Origin: Sva-07 sp963752815
Lineage (GTDB): Bacteria; Actinomycetota; Acidimicrobiia; Acidimicrobiales; Ilumatobacteraceae
Reading direction: 5' to 3'
Assembly: GCA_963752815.1 (NCBI GenBank)
Contig: CAVVZI010000011.1
Coordinates: forward strand, 11,997 to 75,996
DNA: 64,000 nucleotides
Of the stretch, positions 19,195 through 29,202 are shown in pieces. The position numbers and the translations under genes are program-made. Numbering within the stretch: position 1 is the stretch's first letter; each line of letters opens with the position of its first letter. The notes beneath the pieces were generated by a model that saw only the letters and a list, made by a program, of their open reading frames with translations, was not told the origin of the DNA and did no database searches.

Positions 19195-20656
19195 GTGAGC
19201 GACCCGACGCACGGCGTGGGCGGGGATCGTTCGCCGGTCTGGTCGGTCGAGCAGGTCGAGTCGATCGCTCCGTCGCCGGCGGTGCTCACGTCGGCGCGAC
19301 CGATCGCCACGCCGGGCCGCTGGGCGCACCTCGGTGCCGACGACGACGCGGTGTGGGGGTCGTTCCGCGGGAGCAGCGCCGAACCGTACGACACCGTCGT
19401 CGACCACCGTCGCGTCGGCGTCCGGTGCACGTGTCCGAGCCGCCGGGTGCCGTGCAAGCACGCCCTCGCGCTGTTGCTGTTGTGGATCGGCGGCCACGTC
19501 CCCGACGCGGTCGCGCCCGCCCACGTCACGTCGTGGCTCGAGCGCCGCCGGATCGCCGACGGACGCGACACCCCGTCAGCGGCCGCTCCCACGACCGCCG
19601 ACGACGCCGCGGATCCGGCCGGCGGCGAGGTCGGTGTCGGCGACCACGACGACGATCACGACGTGCCGCCGCCTCCGATCGACCGGCCGGACGGACGCGA
19701 CGACCGGGTGGCGCGGATGTACGAGGGGCTCGACGAACTCGACCGCTGGCTGGTCGACCGGATGCGCACCGGCCTCGCCGACCCGGCACTGGCGCAGTTC
19801 GCCACGTGGGATTCCCTGGCGGCGCGACTCGTCGACGCCCGTGCCGGCAGCCTGGCCAATCGGGTCCGCCGACTGGCCGGCCTCGTCGGCGCGTCGGCCG
19901 ACTGGCACCAACGGGTGCTCGACGAGATCGGTCTGCTCCACCTGCTGTCGCAGGCGGGCCGCCGGCTCGGCACGCTCCCGGACGACCTCGCCGATCGCGT
20001 CGCGACCACCGTCGGGTGGCAGGTCCGCCAGGCCGACGTGCTCGTCAACGTTCCCGAGACCGACCACTGGCTCGTGGCGGGACGCAGCGACACGCGGGAG
20101 GACCGCATCGAGGTGCGCCGGACGTGGCTGCGCGGCGCCACGTCGGGCCGGTGGGCGTTGATCCTGTCGTTCGCCGCCTATCGCCAGAGTCTCGACACGT
20201 CGCTCGAGGTCGGCACCACGATCCACGCCGACCTGCACCGCTACCCCGGCCACGCCCTCCGCGCCCTCCTCACCGACCCGAAAAATGGAGCAGATGTCGC
20301 GCTCAGCGCGACATCTGCTCCATTTTTCGGGGTCGTGGAACTGTGTGAGGAGGTGGGGCGGGCGTTGGCGGCCGAGCCGTGGCTCGATCGGGTGCCGGCG
20401 CTCGTGCGGGCGGCGCCGGCGAAGTCGGGTGGGCGCTGGGTGCTCACCGACGACACGGGTTCGCTCCCGCTCGACGACGCCTCGCATTCGGTGATGTCGG
20501 GACTGCCGGTGCTGCTCGCGATGTCGGCCGGACGGTCCAGTCGACCTCGCCGTCGAGTGGACCCCGACCGGCCTCGTGCCGCTCACGGTGTTCGGCGAAC
20601 GGGCCGCGGTCGACATCGGACCGCGCGCCGACCCGTCGTTCGTGGGGGCGGCATGA
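19195..20656 (+). CDS. SWIM zinc-finger protein of the MoxR/vWA operon (one frameshift, palindrome insert)
   Basis: About 486 residues after dropping one extra C near 20528. The SWIM finger (C-x-C-x-n-C-x-H) is seen as RCTCPSRRVPCKHALALLL near residues 78-96. SWIM domains bind zinc and interact with DNA or protein. The rest is helical with a His/Asp-rich linker (DHDDDHDVPPPP). A perfect 53-bp palindrome (family P1) lies inside the gene at 20278-20330 and is read through in frame as PKNGADVALSATSAPFFG, so the insert keeps the frame. GTG 19195 is 7 nt after the lipA stop, and the gene's end overlaps the next start (ATGA). Confidence 0.8.
20278..20330. repeat. Palindrome family P1, copy 1, inside the SWIM gene
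   Basis: Two 26-bp arms that pair perfectly (20278-20303 with 20305-20330) around a single C at 20304. The core arm is ATGGAGCAGATGTCGCGCT. The same core occurs at 36422-36458 and 58249-58301, both in intergenic positions. This copy is translated as part of the SWIM protein. Confidence 0.9.
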
Positions 20657-21513
20657 CGACCACCGAACGCGGCATCGACGTGCACTGGGACGAGCTCGTG
20701 ACGGTGGCCCTGCTCGGCACCGATCGACGCGATCCGCCGCCGATCGACGGGCCGATCGGCGACGTCGTGGCCGACGCGATGGCCCCGAACCCGGCCGAGC
20801 GCATGCTGACCGAGGTCGCCGCGGCAACCTCGGTCCGGCGGGCGGCGTTCGTGCCGCGTGACCGTGCCGAACCGATGACGCCGCCCGCGGTCGACCAGCG
20901 ACCGGTGTGTCCGCCGGCGGCCGTGCGACGGTGGCTCCACGTGGTCGCGTCGTGGCCCGTGCTCGAGGACGAATGGACGCTCACGCTCATCGAGCACGGC
21001 TGGCGGGCCGATCCGCAGATCGTGCCGGCGATGCTCGCCCGCCACCGGACCGACGCCGTGCGTCGGGCGCACGCGGTGGCGGCCGCCGGCCCGCTCGCCG
21101 AGTGGCTCGCCGAGCACGTGGAGTCGTTGCGTCCGGCCACCTCGCTGGCGCGGCCCGACCGCGAACGCATCGGTGTGCTGCCGACCCTGCCCGTCCCGCC
21201 CGACCTCGCCGACCTGGCCGGCCAGCCGGGGGAGCGGATCGGTGCCGTGCTCGCCGGAGCACTCGAGGGCGGTGCGCTCGGACCGTCGCACCGCAACGTG
21301 CTCGTGAACACGCTGGCCCGGGTCGCTCCCGGCGAGCTCGGGGCGATCGCCGCCGAACTCGAGCAGGTGTCGCCGAACGCGATGGCATACGGACTCGCCT
21401 CGTCGCTGGCCGATCTGGCCCGCACCCGGCGCGCCATGCTGGACGAACTGGCCGTTCCGGGGCCACCGGTAGTGTCGCCGCCTGTGCGTGAGCGAATGGT
21501 GACCGACCGGTGA
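20653..21513 (+). CDS. DUF5691-family protein
   Basis: A 286-residue, mostly helical soluble protein. The N-terminus (WDELVTVALLGTDRRDPPPI) is the recognisable start of DUF5691, which in actinobacteria sits between a SWIM protein and a MoxR ATPase. No catalytic motif is visible, and repeated short helices (for example PSHRNVLVNTLARVAPGEL) suggest a scaffold. The ATG overlaps the SWIM stop and the stop overlaps the MoxR GTG, so stoichiometric coupling is likely. Function unknown. The assignment rests on sequence recollection and on the neighbours. Confidence 0.75.
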   Translation: MTTTERGIDVHWDELVTVALLGTDRRDPPPIDGPIGDVVADAMAPNPAERMLTEVAAATSVRRAAFVPRDRAEPMTPPAVDQRPVCPPAAVRRWLHVVASWPVLEDEWTLTLIEHGWRADPQIVPAMLARHRTDAVRRAHAVAAAGPLAEWLAEHVESLRPATSLARPDRERIGVLPTLPVPPDLADLAGQPGERIGAVLAGALEGGALGPSHRNVLVNTLARVAPGELGAIAAELEQVSPNAMAYGLASSLADLARTRRAMLDELAVPGPPVVSPPVRERMVTDR

Positions 21514-22614
21514 GCGACATCGACGACATCCTGCGGCCGCACGCCGAAGCGCAGTTCGCCTCCGAGTTGGCGGCCCTCGCCCGGGTCGACGATCGTGAGC
21601 GCCCGCCGGGTTGGCGGCTGTCGCCGTGGGCGGTCGTCCGGTACGTGATGGGCGGGACCGCTGGCGACGACCCAAACGATCGGGTGGTGATCACGCCGAA
21701 GTACGTCGGCCAGCAACGGCTCGTCGAGATCGCGGTGGCCACGCTCGCCACCGATCGGGCCCTGCTGCTGCTCGGCGTGCCCGGCACCGCCAAGACGTGG
21801 CTCAGCGAGCATCTCGCGGCGGCGATCAGCGGCGACTCCACGCTGCTCGTCCAGGGCACCGCCGGCACGACCGAGGAGACGCTGCGCTACGGGTGGAACT
21901 ACGCCCGGCTGCTCACCGAGGGTCCGAGCCGTGAGGCGCTCGTGCCCGGGCCCGTCTTCCGGGGGATGGAGCGCGGGGCGATCGTCCGGGTCGAGGAACT
22001 CACCCGCATGCCCGCCGAGGTGCAGGACGCGCTCGTCACGGTGCTGTCGGAGAAGGTGCTGCCCGTGCCGGAGCTCGACACCGAGATCGCGGCGCGGCGC
22101 GGCTTCAACCTGATCGCCACGGCGAACGACCGCGATCGTGGTGTCAACGAACTGTCGAGCGCGTTGCGCCGGCGGTTCAACACGGTCGTCCTGCCGCTGC
22201 CGGCGTCGGCCGACGAGGAGATCGCCATCGTGAGCCGCCGGGTGCGCGAGCTCGGCGCGACGCTGTCGTTGCCCGACGTGCCCGCCGCCGCCGACGAGAT
22301 CGCGCCGGGTCGTCACCATCTTCCGGGAGCTGCGCAGCGGGGTCACCACGGATCAGCGCACGAGCCTGAAGGTGCCGACCGGCACGCTGTCGACGGCCGA
22401 GGCGATCTCGGTGGTGACCAACGGGCTGGCGCTCGCCGCCCACTTCGGCGACGGCAGCCTCGGCGCGGCCGACGTCGCCGGTGGCGTGATCGGTGCCGTC
22501 GTCAGCGACCCGGTGCGCGACACGGTCGCCTGGCGGGAGTACCTCGAGACCGTGGTCCGCGACCGTGACGGCTGGGGTGACTTCTACGACGCCTGCCGCG
22601 CCCTCGACGAGTGA
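21510..22614 (+). CDS. MoxR-family AAA+ ATPase (one frameshift)
   Basis: About 367 residues after removing one extra base near 22304. Seen: Walker A GVPGTAKTW, a Walker B-like stretch AIVRVEELTRMP, the sensor segment LIATANDRDRGVNEL, and the arginine-finger region LSSALRRRFNTVVLPLP. The restored lid ends with VVTIFRELRSG...GTLSTAEAISVV. MoxR ATPases act as chaperones that load or activate partners together with vWA proteins, and here a vWA gene closes the same operon. GTG 21510 overlaps the DUF5691 stop. The DUF5682 gene starts 10 nt after the stop. Confidence 0.88.
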
Positions 22615-22624
22615 GCGCCGGGAC

Positions 22625-24884
22625 GTGACGACCGCCGGCGCCCCTCCCGAGGTGCACCTGCTGGGCGTCCGCCACCACGGCCCCGGCTCGGCCCGCGCGG
22701 TCGTGCAGACGCTCGACGCCGTCCAGCCGGCGCATGGTCCTCGTCGAACTGCCCGCCGACCTCGAACCGGCGCTGCGCTGGATCGGCGACGCCGAACTCG
22801 TGCCACCGGTGGCGCTGCTCGGCTACGTGGTCGCCGAACCGGCCCGGTCGGCGTTCGCCCCGTTCGCCGTGTTCAGCCCCGAATGGCAGGCGGTCGCGTG
22901 GGCGAACGAGCACGACGTGCCGGTGCGGGCGATCGACCTGCCGCTCGCCGTCACCTTCGCCGCGCCCGCTGAGCGACGACGAACTCGTCGGTCAGCAGAC
23001 GCCTCCCGACCCGCTCGGCGATCTCGCCGCGGCCGCCGGCGACCCCGACCCGGAACGCTGGTGGGAGGACGTGATCGAACACCGCGGCGACGGGCCAGCG
23101 GCCTTCGATGCCGTCGCCGACGCGATGGCCGCCGTCCGCACCGGCTTCGTCCCCACCCGCCGCGAACTGCAACGCGAGGCGCACATGCGCCGGGCCATCC
23201 GTGCCGCGGTGAAGGAATCGGCAGGCCCGATCGTCGTCGTCTGCGGGGCGTGGCACGTCCCCGCGCTCGATGTCGCAACGGTCAGGGCGACCGAGGACGC
23301 GGCGACGCTGCGGGGGCTCCCGAAGGTGAAGGTGGCTGCGGCGTGGGTGCCGTGGACGCACCGCCGGCTGAGCACCGCGTCGGGCTACGCCTCCGGCGTG
23401 TCGAGCCCCGGCTGGTACCGCCACGTGTTCTCGCACCCCGGCGCCTCCGGGGTGGGTCGCTTCTTCGTCGAGATCGCCGGTCTGTTGCGGCGCGCCGGGC
23501 TCGGCGGCGTCGCCCGACGACCTGATCGCCGGGACCCGCCTCGCCGACACGCTGGCGGCCCTGCGCGGCCGTCCGCGGCCCGGCCTGAGCGAGGTGCTCG
23601 ACGCCGCCGACGCCGTGATGGGGAACGTGGCGCTGGTCCGGCGCGAGCTGGTGGTCGGTGACGCCATCGGCTCGGTGCCGTCGTCGGCGCCGCAGGTGCC
23701 GCTGGCCCGTGACGTCACGCGACTGCAGAAGTCCGCCCGCCTCCGGCCCGCCGCCGAACCGACGACCATCGAGTGCGACCTCCGCACCCCGAACGGCCAT
23801 CGGCGCTCGATCCTGCTCCACCGTCTCCTCGCGCTCGGTGTGGCGTGGGGCACGGTCGAGGAGGGGCGGGGATCGTCGGGGACGTTCCGCGAGACATGGC
23901 GACTGTCGTGGGAACCGGAGCTGTCGATCCGCCTCATCGAACGCGCTGGCTACGGGACGACGCTCGAAGCGGCGGCCACGGCGCGCATCGTCGAGCGCTG
24001 CCGCGCAGGCCGGCGGGATCACCGAGCTGATCGGGCTCCTCGACCGGGCGCTGCTCGCGCAGCTGCCCGACGCGATCGCGCCGGCGCTCGACGGCCTCGC
24101 CCGCCGCGCCGCGCTCGACACCGACATCGGCCACGTGATGGACGGGTTGGGCCCGCTCGGCAACGCGTTGCGTTACGGCGACGTCCGCGGGACCGATGTC
24201 GGATCGTTGCGGGCGCTCTTCGACGAGTTCGTCGAACGGATCCTCGCCGGCGCGGTCGACTCGATGGTCTCCCTCGACGATGTCGCCGCGGCGCTGGCCG
24301 TCGAACGCCTGTCGGGCGTGCAGGCCGCACTGGCCGTCGTCGATCACCCCGCCCGGCACGACCGCTTCCCGAACGTCCTCGCCAGGATCGCGACGGGCCG
24401 GGCGCACGGCCTCGTCACCGGCCGGGCCACCCGGCTGCTCCACGACAGCGGGGACTGGAGTGCCGACGACGTCGAGCGGCGGCTCGCCCGCGCCCTCAGC
24501 CCCGGCACCCCGGCGCCGGAGGGCGCGGCGTTCGTCGAGGGGTTCCTCGCCGGGTCGGGGACGGTGCTCGTGCACGACGCCGAACTGCTGGCGATCGTCG
24601 ACTCGTGGTTGGCGTCGCTGACCGGGGAGGCGTTCGACGGGGTCGTCGCCCTGCTGCGCCGGACGTTCGGGGCGTTCGAACCCGCCGAACGGCGCCAGAT
24701 CATGACGCTGCTCGTCACCGGCCGACCGGTGCGGTCGGTGACGTTCGGCGACGGGGTCGACGCCGAGCGGGCCGCGGCCGCGCTCGTCACCGTCCGCCAC
24801 CTGCTCGGTCTCCCCGTCGATGCCGACTCGCCGGCGGGGCTTGACTCGATCACGCCTGACCTGATGAGGAGGGTGGCCCGGTGA
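22625..24884 (+). CDS. DUF5682-family protein (four frameshifts)
   Basis: Four extra bases (near 22730, 22970, 23506 and 24003) split what joins into about 751 residues. The start EVHLLGVRHHGPGSARAV is the family hallmark. MVLVELPADLEPAL and VVCGAWHVPAL follow. The paired His near the N-terminus and the G-x-WH motif recall the TIKI/TraB/ChaN-like hydrolase superfamily (inference only). The C-terminal half (about 350-751) is helical. Four shifts in one gene could mean a pseudogene, but each is an extra base and the conserved neighbours are intact, so error is likelier. GTG 22625 is chosen because it gives the family start. The end overlaps the vWA GTG. Confidence 0.75.
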
Positions 24885-26104
24885 ACCGTCCCGTCGTCTC
24901 CGATCTCGAACGGCGCCGACGCTGGCGTCTCGTGCTCGGTGAAGGCCCGGTCGTCGATCCGCTCGACGATGCCGCGGGGCGCACCGGCGACACCCGGCCG
25001 GACGGTGATGCCGCCGACGGTGGGGCCAGTGACGGGACGACCCTCGTCGGCGACGATCGCCGCATCGACGCCGCCCTCGGCGCGCTGTACGACCGGCGCG
25101 AGCGCGACGGCGGCCGGCCGTTCGGCGCCGGCGGCCGCGAGCGGGCCGGCGGGCTCGGCCGTTCGAAGCCGAGCGTGGTCCGCTGGCTCGGCGACATCCG
25201 CCGCTACTTCCCGACGCCGGTGGTCCAGATCCTGCAGCGCGACGCCGTCGAGCGGCTCGACCTGCGCCAGTTGCTCCTCGAGCCCGAGCTGCTCCAGTCG
25301 GTCGAGCCCGACCTGCACCTCGTGACGCTGCTCGTCGAGTTGAACCGGCTGCTGCCCGACGAGACCCGGGCGACGGCACGGATCGTGATCGAGCGGGTGC
25401 TCGCCGACCTCCAGGTCCGGCTCACCGATCAGACGCGCCAGGCGGTGCGGGGGGCGCTGGCCCGTTCGGCGCGGACCCGGCGTCCCCGTGCCGGCGACAT
25501 CGACTGGCCGCACACGATCGGTGCGAACCTGCGCCACTGGGTGCCGGAGCACCAGGTGATGGTCCCCGAACGGCTGGTCGGACACGGCCGCCGCCAGCCG
25601 AGCCTGGCCCGCGACGTGGTGATCGCGGTCGACCAGTCGGGTTCGATGGCCGACAGCGTGGTCTACGCCTCGCTGTTCGCCGCGGTGCTCGCCCAGCTGC
25701 CGACGCTGCGCACCCGGTTCATCGCCTTCGACACCGCGGTGACCGATCTCACGCCGTACCTGCACGACCCCGTCGAGGTGCTGTTCGGTGTCCAGCTCGG
25801 CGGCGGTACCGACATCGCCCACGCGTTGGGGTACTGCCGCGAGCTGATCGAACAGCCGCGCCAGTCGGTGCTGTTCGTCGTGTCCGATCTCCACGAGGGC
25901 GGCAACGCGGCGCTGATGTACCAGCGTGTGGCCGACATGGTGGCGTCGGGAGTGACGGTGGTGGTGCTGCTCGCGCTGAGCGACGACGGCGCACCGGCCT
26001 ACGACCACGCCAACGCCGACGCGCTGCGATCCCTCGGCGCGCAGGTGCTGGCCACCACCCCCGACGCCTTCCCCGACGTCCTCGCCCGCGCCCTCGAACG
26101 CTGA
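24881..26104 (+). CDS. vWA-domain protein, MoxR partner
   Basis: A 407-residue protein. An N-terminal variable, Asp/Gly-rich part (1-90) is followed by a helical region (KPSVVRWLGDIRRYFPTPVV...) and a C-terminal von Willebrand factor A domain. The MIDAS metal site is complete: Asp-x-Ser-x-Ser in VIAVDQSGSMADS, Thr in LGGGTDIAHAL and Asp in FVVSDLHEGGN. vWA proteins of this type are the usual partners of MoxR ATPases. GTG 24881 overlaps the DUF5682 stop. It is last in the operon and is followed by a 64-bp gap and a new promoter-like site. Confidence 0.88.
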   Translation: MNRPVVSDLERRRRWRLVLGEGPVVDPLDDAAGRTGDTRPDGDAADGGASDGTTLVGDDRRIDAALGALYDRRERDGGRPFGAGGRERAGGLGRSKPSVVRWLGDIRRYFPTPVVQILQRDAVERLDLRQLLLEPELLQSVEPDLHLVTLLVELNRLLPDETRATARIVIERVLADLQVRLTDQTRQAVRGALARSARTRRPRAGDIDWPHTIGANLRHWVPEHQVMVPERLVGHGRRQPSLARDVVIAVDQSGSMADSVVYASLFAAVLAQLPTLRTRFIAFDTAVTDLTPYLHDPVEVLFGVQLGGGTDIAHALGYCRELIEQPRQSVLFVVSDLHEGGNAALMYQRVADMVASGVTVVVLLALSDDGAPAYDHANADALRSLGAQVLATTPDAFPDVLARALER

Positions 26105-26153
26105 CGTCGTTCGCAAACCCCGCCGCGGCCTGGGTGCCGTGCCGGGCAGGCGC

Positions 26154-26159
26154 TAGGGT
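26154..26159 (+). promoter_or_regulatory. -10 hexamer TAGGGT upstream of the NifU-N gene
   Basis: TAGGGT ends 9 nt before ATG 26169. Confidence 0.4.
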
Positions 26160-26168
26160 TCCGGCCCC

Positions 26169-26645
26169 ATGGGTCAGTTGGTCGCTGTCAGTGAGAAGCC
26201 GAGCGCGACGCCGGGCATCGTCCGGTTCGAGACGAATCGCACGTTCTCGGGAATGGGGCACGAACGGTTCGGTTCGGTCGCCGATGCCTACGGCTCCACG
26301 CCGTCCGACGAACTCGCCCGCCGGCTGTTCGCCACCGGTCAGGTCGACGCGGTGCACGTCATGGCGAACATCGTCACGGTCGACCTGCTGAAGGGCCACC
26401 GGTCCGACGGGCTCGCCGACGTGGTGCGCAATCTGTACCAGTACTGGCAACCCGGCATGGAACCGCCCGTGTTCGAAGACGAGGCCGCCGACGAACCCGA
26501 CGCCGGCGCGTCGGCCGCCGCCGGTGGTGGCGATGGCGATGGTGGCGGCGATGCGGCGCTCTCCGAAGCCGCCAAGCGCGTTCCCATGCACCTGCTCGAG
26601 CGCAGCCGTGCGGCGCGCGAGCGCTGGGCCGCCAAGTCCGCCTGA
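26169..26645 (+). CDS. NifU/Nfu N-terminal domain protein
   Basis: A 158-residue protein. Residues 17-80 (IVRFETNRTFSG...SPSDELARRLFATGQVDAVHVMANIVTVDLLKG) match the Nfu N-terminal domain, which in Nfu scaffolds is joined to a Cys-x-x-Cys iron-sulfur domain. That cluster domain is absent here. The C-terminal half is an acidic, Gly/Asp/Ala-rich linker and a short basic helix (KRVPMHLLERSRAARERW). Stand-alone Nfu-N proteins occur in actinobacteria with unknown roles. A link to the iron-sulfur enzyme LipA upstream is possible but unproven. Confidence 0.7.
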   Translation: MGQLVAVSEKPSATPGIVRFETNRTFSGMGHERFGSVADAYGSTPSDELARRLFATGQVDAVHVMANIVTVDLLKGHRSDGLADVVRNLYQYWQPGMEPPVFEDEAADEPDAGASAAAGGGDGDGGGDAALSEAAKRVPMHLLERSRAARERWAAKSA

Positions 26646-26676
26646 ACCTCGCGAACTCTCGTCCACCCCTGGCGTA

Positions 26677-26692
26677 TCGAACATGTGTTCGA
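26677..26692 (+). promoter_or_regulatory. LexA box (SOS operator) of imuA-imuB
   Basis: TCGAACATGTGTTCGA is a consensus actinobacterial SOS box (TCGAAC-N4-GTTCGA). The symmetry extends to GTATCGAAC and GTTCGATAC (26674-26695). It directly adjoins the imuA -10 hexamer, so bound LexA would block RNA polymerase. Confidence 0.9.
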
Positions 26693-26698
26693 TACGCT
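26693..26698 (+). promoter_or_regulatory. -10 hexamer TACGCT of imuA
   Basis: TACGCT overlaps the extended LexA palindrome and ends 7 nt before ATG 26706, giving a leaderless SOS-inducible transcript. Confidence 0.5.
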
Positions 26699-26705
26699 GT
26701 GATGG

Positions 26706-27521
26706 ATGGAGTTGGCTGTCGACCTGATTTCGTCCGGGGCTGTTGCGCACGGGAAGGCCAGGGGTTCGGCGCTCCCTGCCGGCCTGCGTGAGCGGGTGCA
26801 ATCGAATGTCCTGACGCACGAGCAGACGGTGCCGGTGGCCGCGGAATTCGCCGCGTTGTTCCCGGAGCGGGCGCTGGTGCGTGGCCGGACGCTGGCCTGC
26901 GCCGGTCCGGCTGCCACCTCGACCGGGATGGCGGTGGTCGCGGCCGCGGTGGCGGGTGGAGCGTGGCTGGCGGTGGTCGACGTGCCGACGTTCGGGCTCG
27001 ATGCGGCGAGCGAAGTGGGCATCGCCCTCGAACGAGTGGTCGCCGTTTCCGTGACCCCGTCTGCTGCCGACGACCCGATCCCGTCCAGTACGAGCGGCGC
27101 GTCGGGTCCGTCGTCGTGGGTCGACGTGATGGCCGCCGTCGTCGACGGTTTCGACATCGTGTTGGCGCGAGTGCCGGCCGACGCCGCGGCCGGTCCGCTG
27201 CGCCGCTTGGCCACCCGCATCCGGCAGCGAGGCGCCGTGGTGATCCTGCTCGGCGACGCCATCGCAGGGCAGGACGGTGCCATGCCCTGCGATGGCGTCA
27301 TCGAATCCGGTGGCATCGTCTGGTCGGGCCTCGGTGTCGGGTTCGGTGCGCTCCGGCAACGGACGGTCGAGCTGCACATGTCGGGGCGTCGTGTTCCCGG
27401 TCGGCGGCAGTGCCGGGTGACGTTGCCGGGCGTCACGGTGGCCGACGATGTCGGTACCGATGTCCGTGCTGATGTCGATGCCGACGTTGTGGCCGATGTT
27501 CCTGTCGAGGTCTGTGCCTGA
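26706..27521 (+). CDS. imuA: ImuA-type mutasome accessory protein (ImuA')
   Basis: A 271-residue RecA/SulA-like protein. The family part is residues 20-230: LPAGLRERV, a degenerate P-loop region (CAGPAATSTGMAVVAA, no Gly-Lys-Thr), AWLAVVDVPTFGLDA and GAVVILLGDAI. ImuA' helps load the ImuB-DnaE2 translesion complex. Identification rests mainly on the LexA box, on imuB starting 3 nt after its stop, and on dnaE2 nearby. The last 25 residues are an odd Asp-Val repeat (DVGTDVRADVDADVVADV) encoded by reiterated GATGTC-like triplets, which may be a slippage expansion. Confidence 0.82.
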   Translation: MELAVDLISSGAVAHGKARGSALPAGLRERVQSNVLTHEQTVPVAAEFAALFPERALVRGRTLACAGPAATSTGMAVVAAAVAGGAWLAVVDVPTFGLDAASEVGIALERVVAVSVTPSAADDPIPSSTSGASGPSSWVDVMAAVVDGFDIVLARVPADAAAGPLRRLATRIRQRGAVVILLGDAIAGQDGAMPCDGVIESGGIVWSGLGVGFGALRQRTVELHMSGRRVPGRRQCRVTLPGVTVADDVGTDVRADVDADVVADVPVEVCA

Positions 27522-27524
27522 GCC

Positions 27525-29196
27525 ATGTCTGTGCCTGGCCCGACGACGCAACGGATCGTCACCGTGTGGTTCCCCGACTGGCCGGTCACGGCCGCGGGGT
27601 TCGCCCCCGACGTACCGGCCGCGGTGATGGCGGCCAACCGGGTGATCGCCCGGACCCCGGCGGCGGCCAACGAGGGGGTGGTCGTCGGGCAACGACGGCG
27701 CCAGGCCCAGGCGCGATGTCCCCACGTCGTGCTCGTCGACGAGGACCGGGCCCGCGACGCCCGCGAGTTCGAGCCGGTCATCCGGGCCGTCGCCGAACTG
27801 TCACCGCGTCTCGACGTGATCGAGCCCGGCTGGATCACCCTCGACGCGCGCGGACCATCCCGCTACTTCGGTGGGGAGGCGATGTTCGCTTCCCGTCTGA
27901 TCGCGACGATCGCCGATCGCGACTGCACCGAATGCTGGTGTCGGCATCGCCGACGGCCGGTTCGCGTCGAGCATCGCGGCGCGGCTGGCGATCCGCCAAC
28001 ACGAACCGGTGCTCATCGCCGCCGGCGACTCCGCCCGCTTCTGTGCCGGGCTGCCGATCGGTTGGCTGCAGGCCCTGGGTGAGGCGCAGCCGGAACTGGT
28101 CGACCTGTTCGCCCGGCTCGGGCTCCGCCATCTCGGCGCTCTGGCCGCGCTGTCGAGCAGTGACGTTCTCGGCCGGTTCGGTCACCCGGGTGTCCACGCC
28201 CATCGCCTCGCATCCGGTGCCGACGAACGGCTGTCGAGCACCACCGATCCCGCTCCCGAGCGACGGCTCGACCACGTGCTCGACGACCCGATCGCCCAGA
28301 CCGGCGCGGTCGTGTTCGTCGCCAAACAGTTGGCGGACGAACTCGGCGAGACCCTGGCCGCGCAAGGGCGCGTCTGCACGCGGTTGGTCGTGCTGCTCGA
28401 GACCGAGCACGGTGAGCGATCCGAGCGCTCGTGGTACCGCTCGGCGGGGCTCACGGCGGCGGCCATGGTCGAACGGGTGCGATGGCAACTCGACGCCTGG
28501 GTCGATCTCCCGCGGGGGAGCGATCAGGAGATCACCGGTGGCATCGTCCTGATCCGCCTGGTGCCCGAGGAGGTGCGGGCCGACGTCGGCCAACAGTTGG
28601 GATTGTGGGGCGGGCAGTCGGACGCCGATCGCCGGGCGATCAGAGCCATCGCCCGGCTCACCACGTTGACGTCGGAGACGGCGGTGACGGTGCCGGTGTG
28701 GCGCGGCGGCCGACTCCCCGGCGACCGGTACCGGTGGGTGCCGGCGACCACCGTCGATCTCGATCAGTCCACGCGCATGGCGTCGCGCGCCAGCACCGGG
28801 AGCGGTCCGAGCGGACCGTGGCCCGGCAGCCTGCCGATGCCGTCACCGGCCACCGTCTACGCCGACCCTCGTCCCGCCGAGGTGCTCGACGAGCAGGGGC
28901 GGGTGGTCGAAGTGAGCGGGCGCGGTGTGGTGTCGGCTCCACCGGTGAGCCTGATGATCATGCACGGCGACGAGTCGGCCGGTTGGCGGCGTGGACCACG
29001 GCAGGAGATCACGGCGTGGGCCGGGCCGTGGCCCATCGACCAACACTGGTGGGAGCCGAACCGCCACCGGCGCCTGGCACAGTTCCAGATGCTCACCGGC
29101 GACGCGGGCGATGGTGCGCGTGAGGGTGACGGCGATCAGGGGTACCTGGTGATCGCCGAGCACCGACGATGGTGGGTCAGCGCCTGCTACGACTGA
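27525..29196 (+). CDS. imuB: ImuB, catalytically inactive Y-family polymerase (one frameshift)
   Basis: About 556 residues after dropping one extra base near 27934. The N-terminus (RIVTVWFPDWPV) carries the ImuB version of the Y-family motif in which the first catalytic acid is lost. IEPGWITLDARGPSRYFGGE is the palm segment without the usual acidic pair, and GVGIADGRFASSIAA is the Y-family fingers/palm region. Little-finger and C-terminal parts follow (RLVPEEVRADVGQQLGLWGG; EITAWAGPWPIDQHWWEP; YLVIAEHRRWWVSACYD). ImuB bridges DnaE2, the beta clamp and ImuA'. A QQLGLWGG stretch may be the clamp-binding peptide. It is transcribed from the imuA LexA-controlled promoter. Confidence 0.9.
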
Positions 29197-29202
29197 TCAG
29201 GC

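Noticed and set aside
20278..20330. Family P1 palindrome as an intrinsic terminator
   Set aside because: One copy lies inside an open reading frame that continues on both sides, and the A/T flanks are symmetric rather than a one-sided U-run. A terminator role for the two intergenic copies remains possible.
23594..24844. Several long frames over the DUF5682 region that could be read as separate genes
   Set aside because: The conserved sequence jumps from frame to frame in order, which fits one gene with four indels better than several genes.
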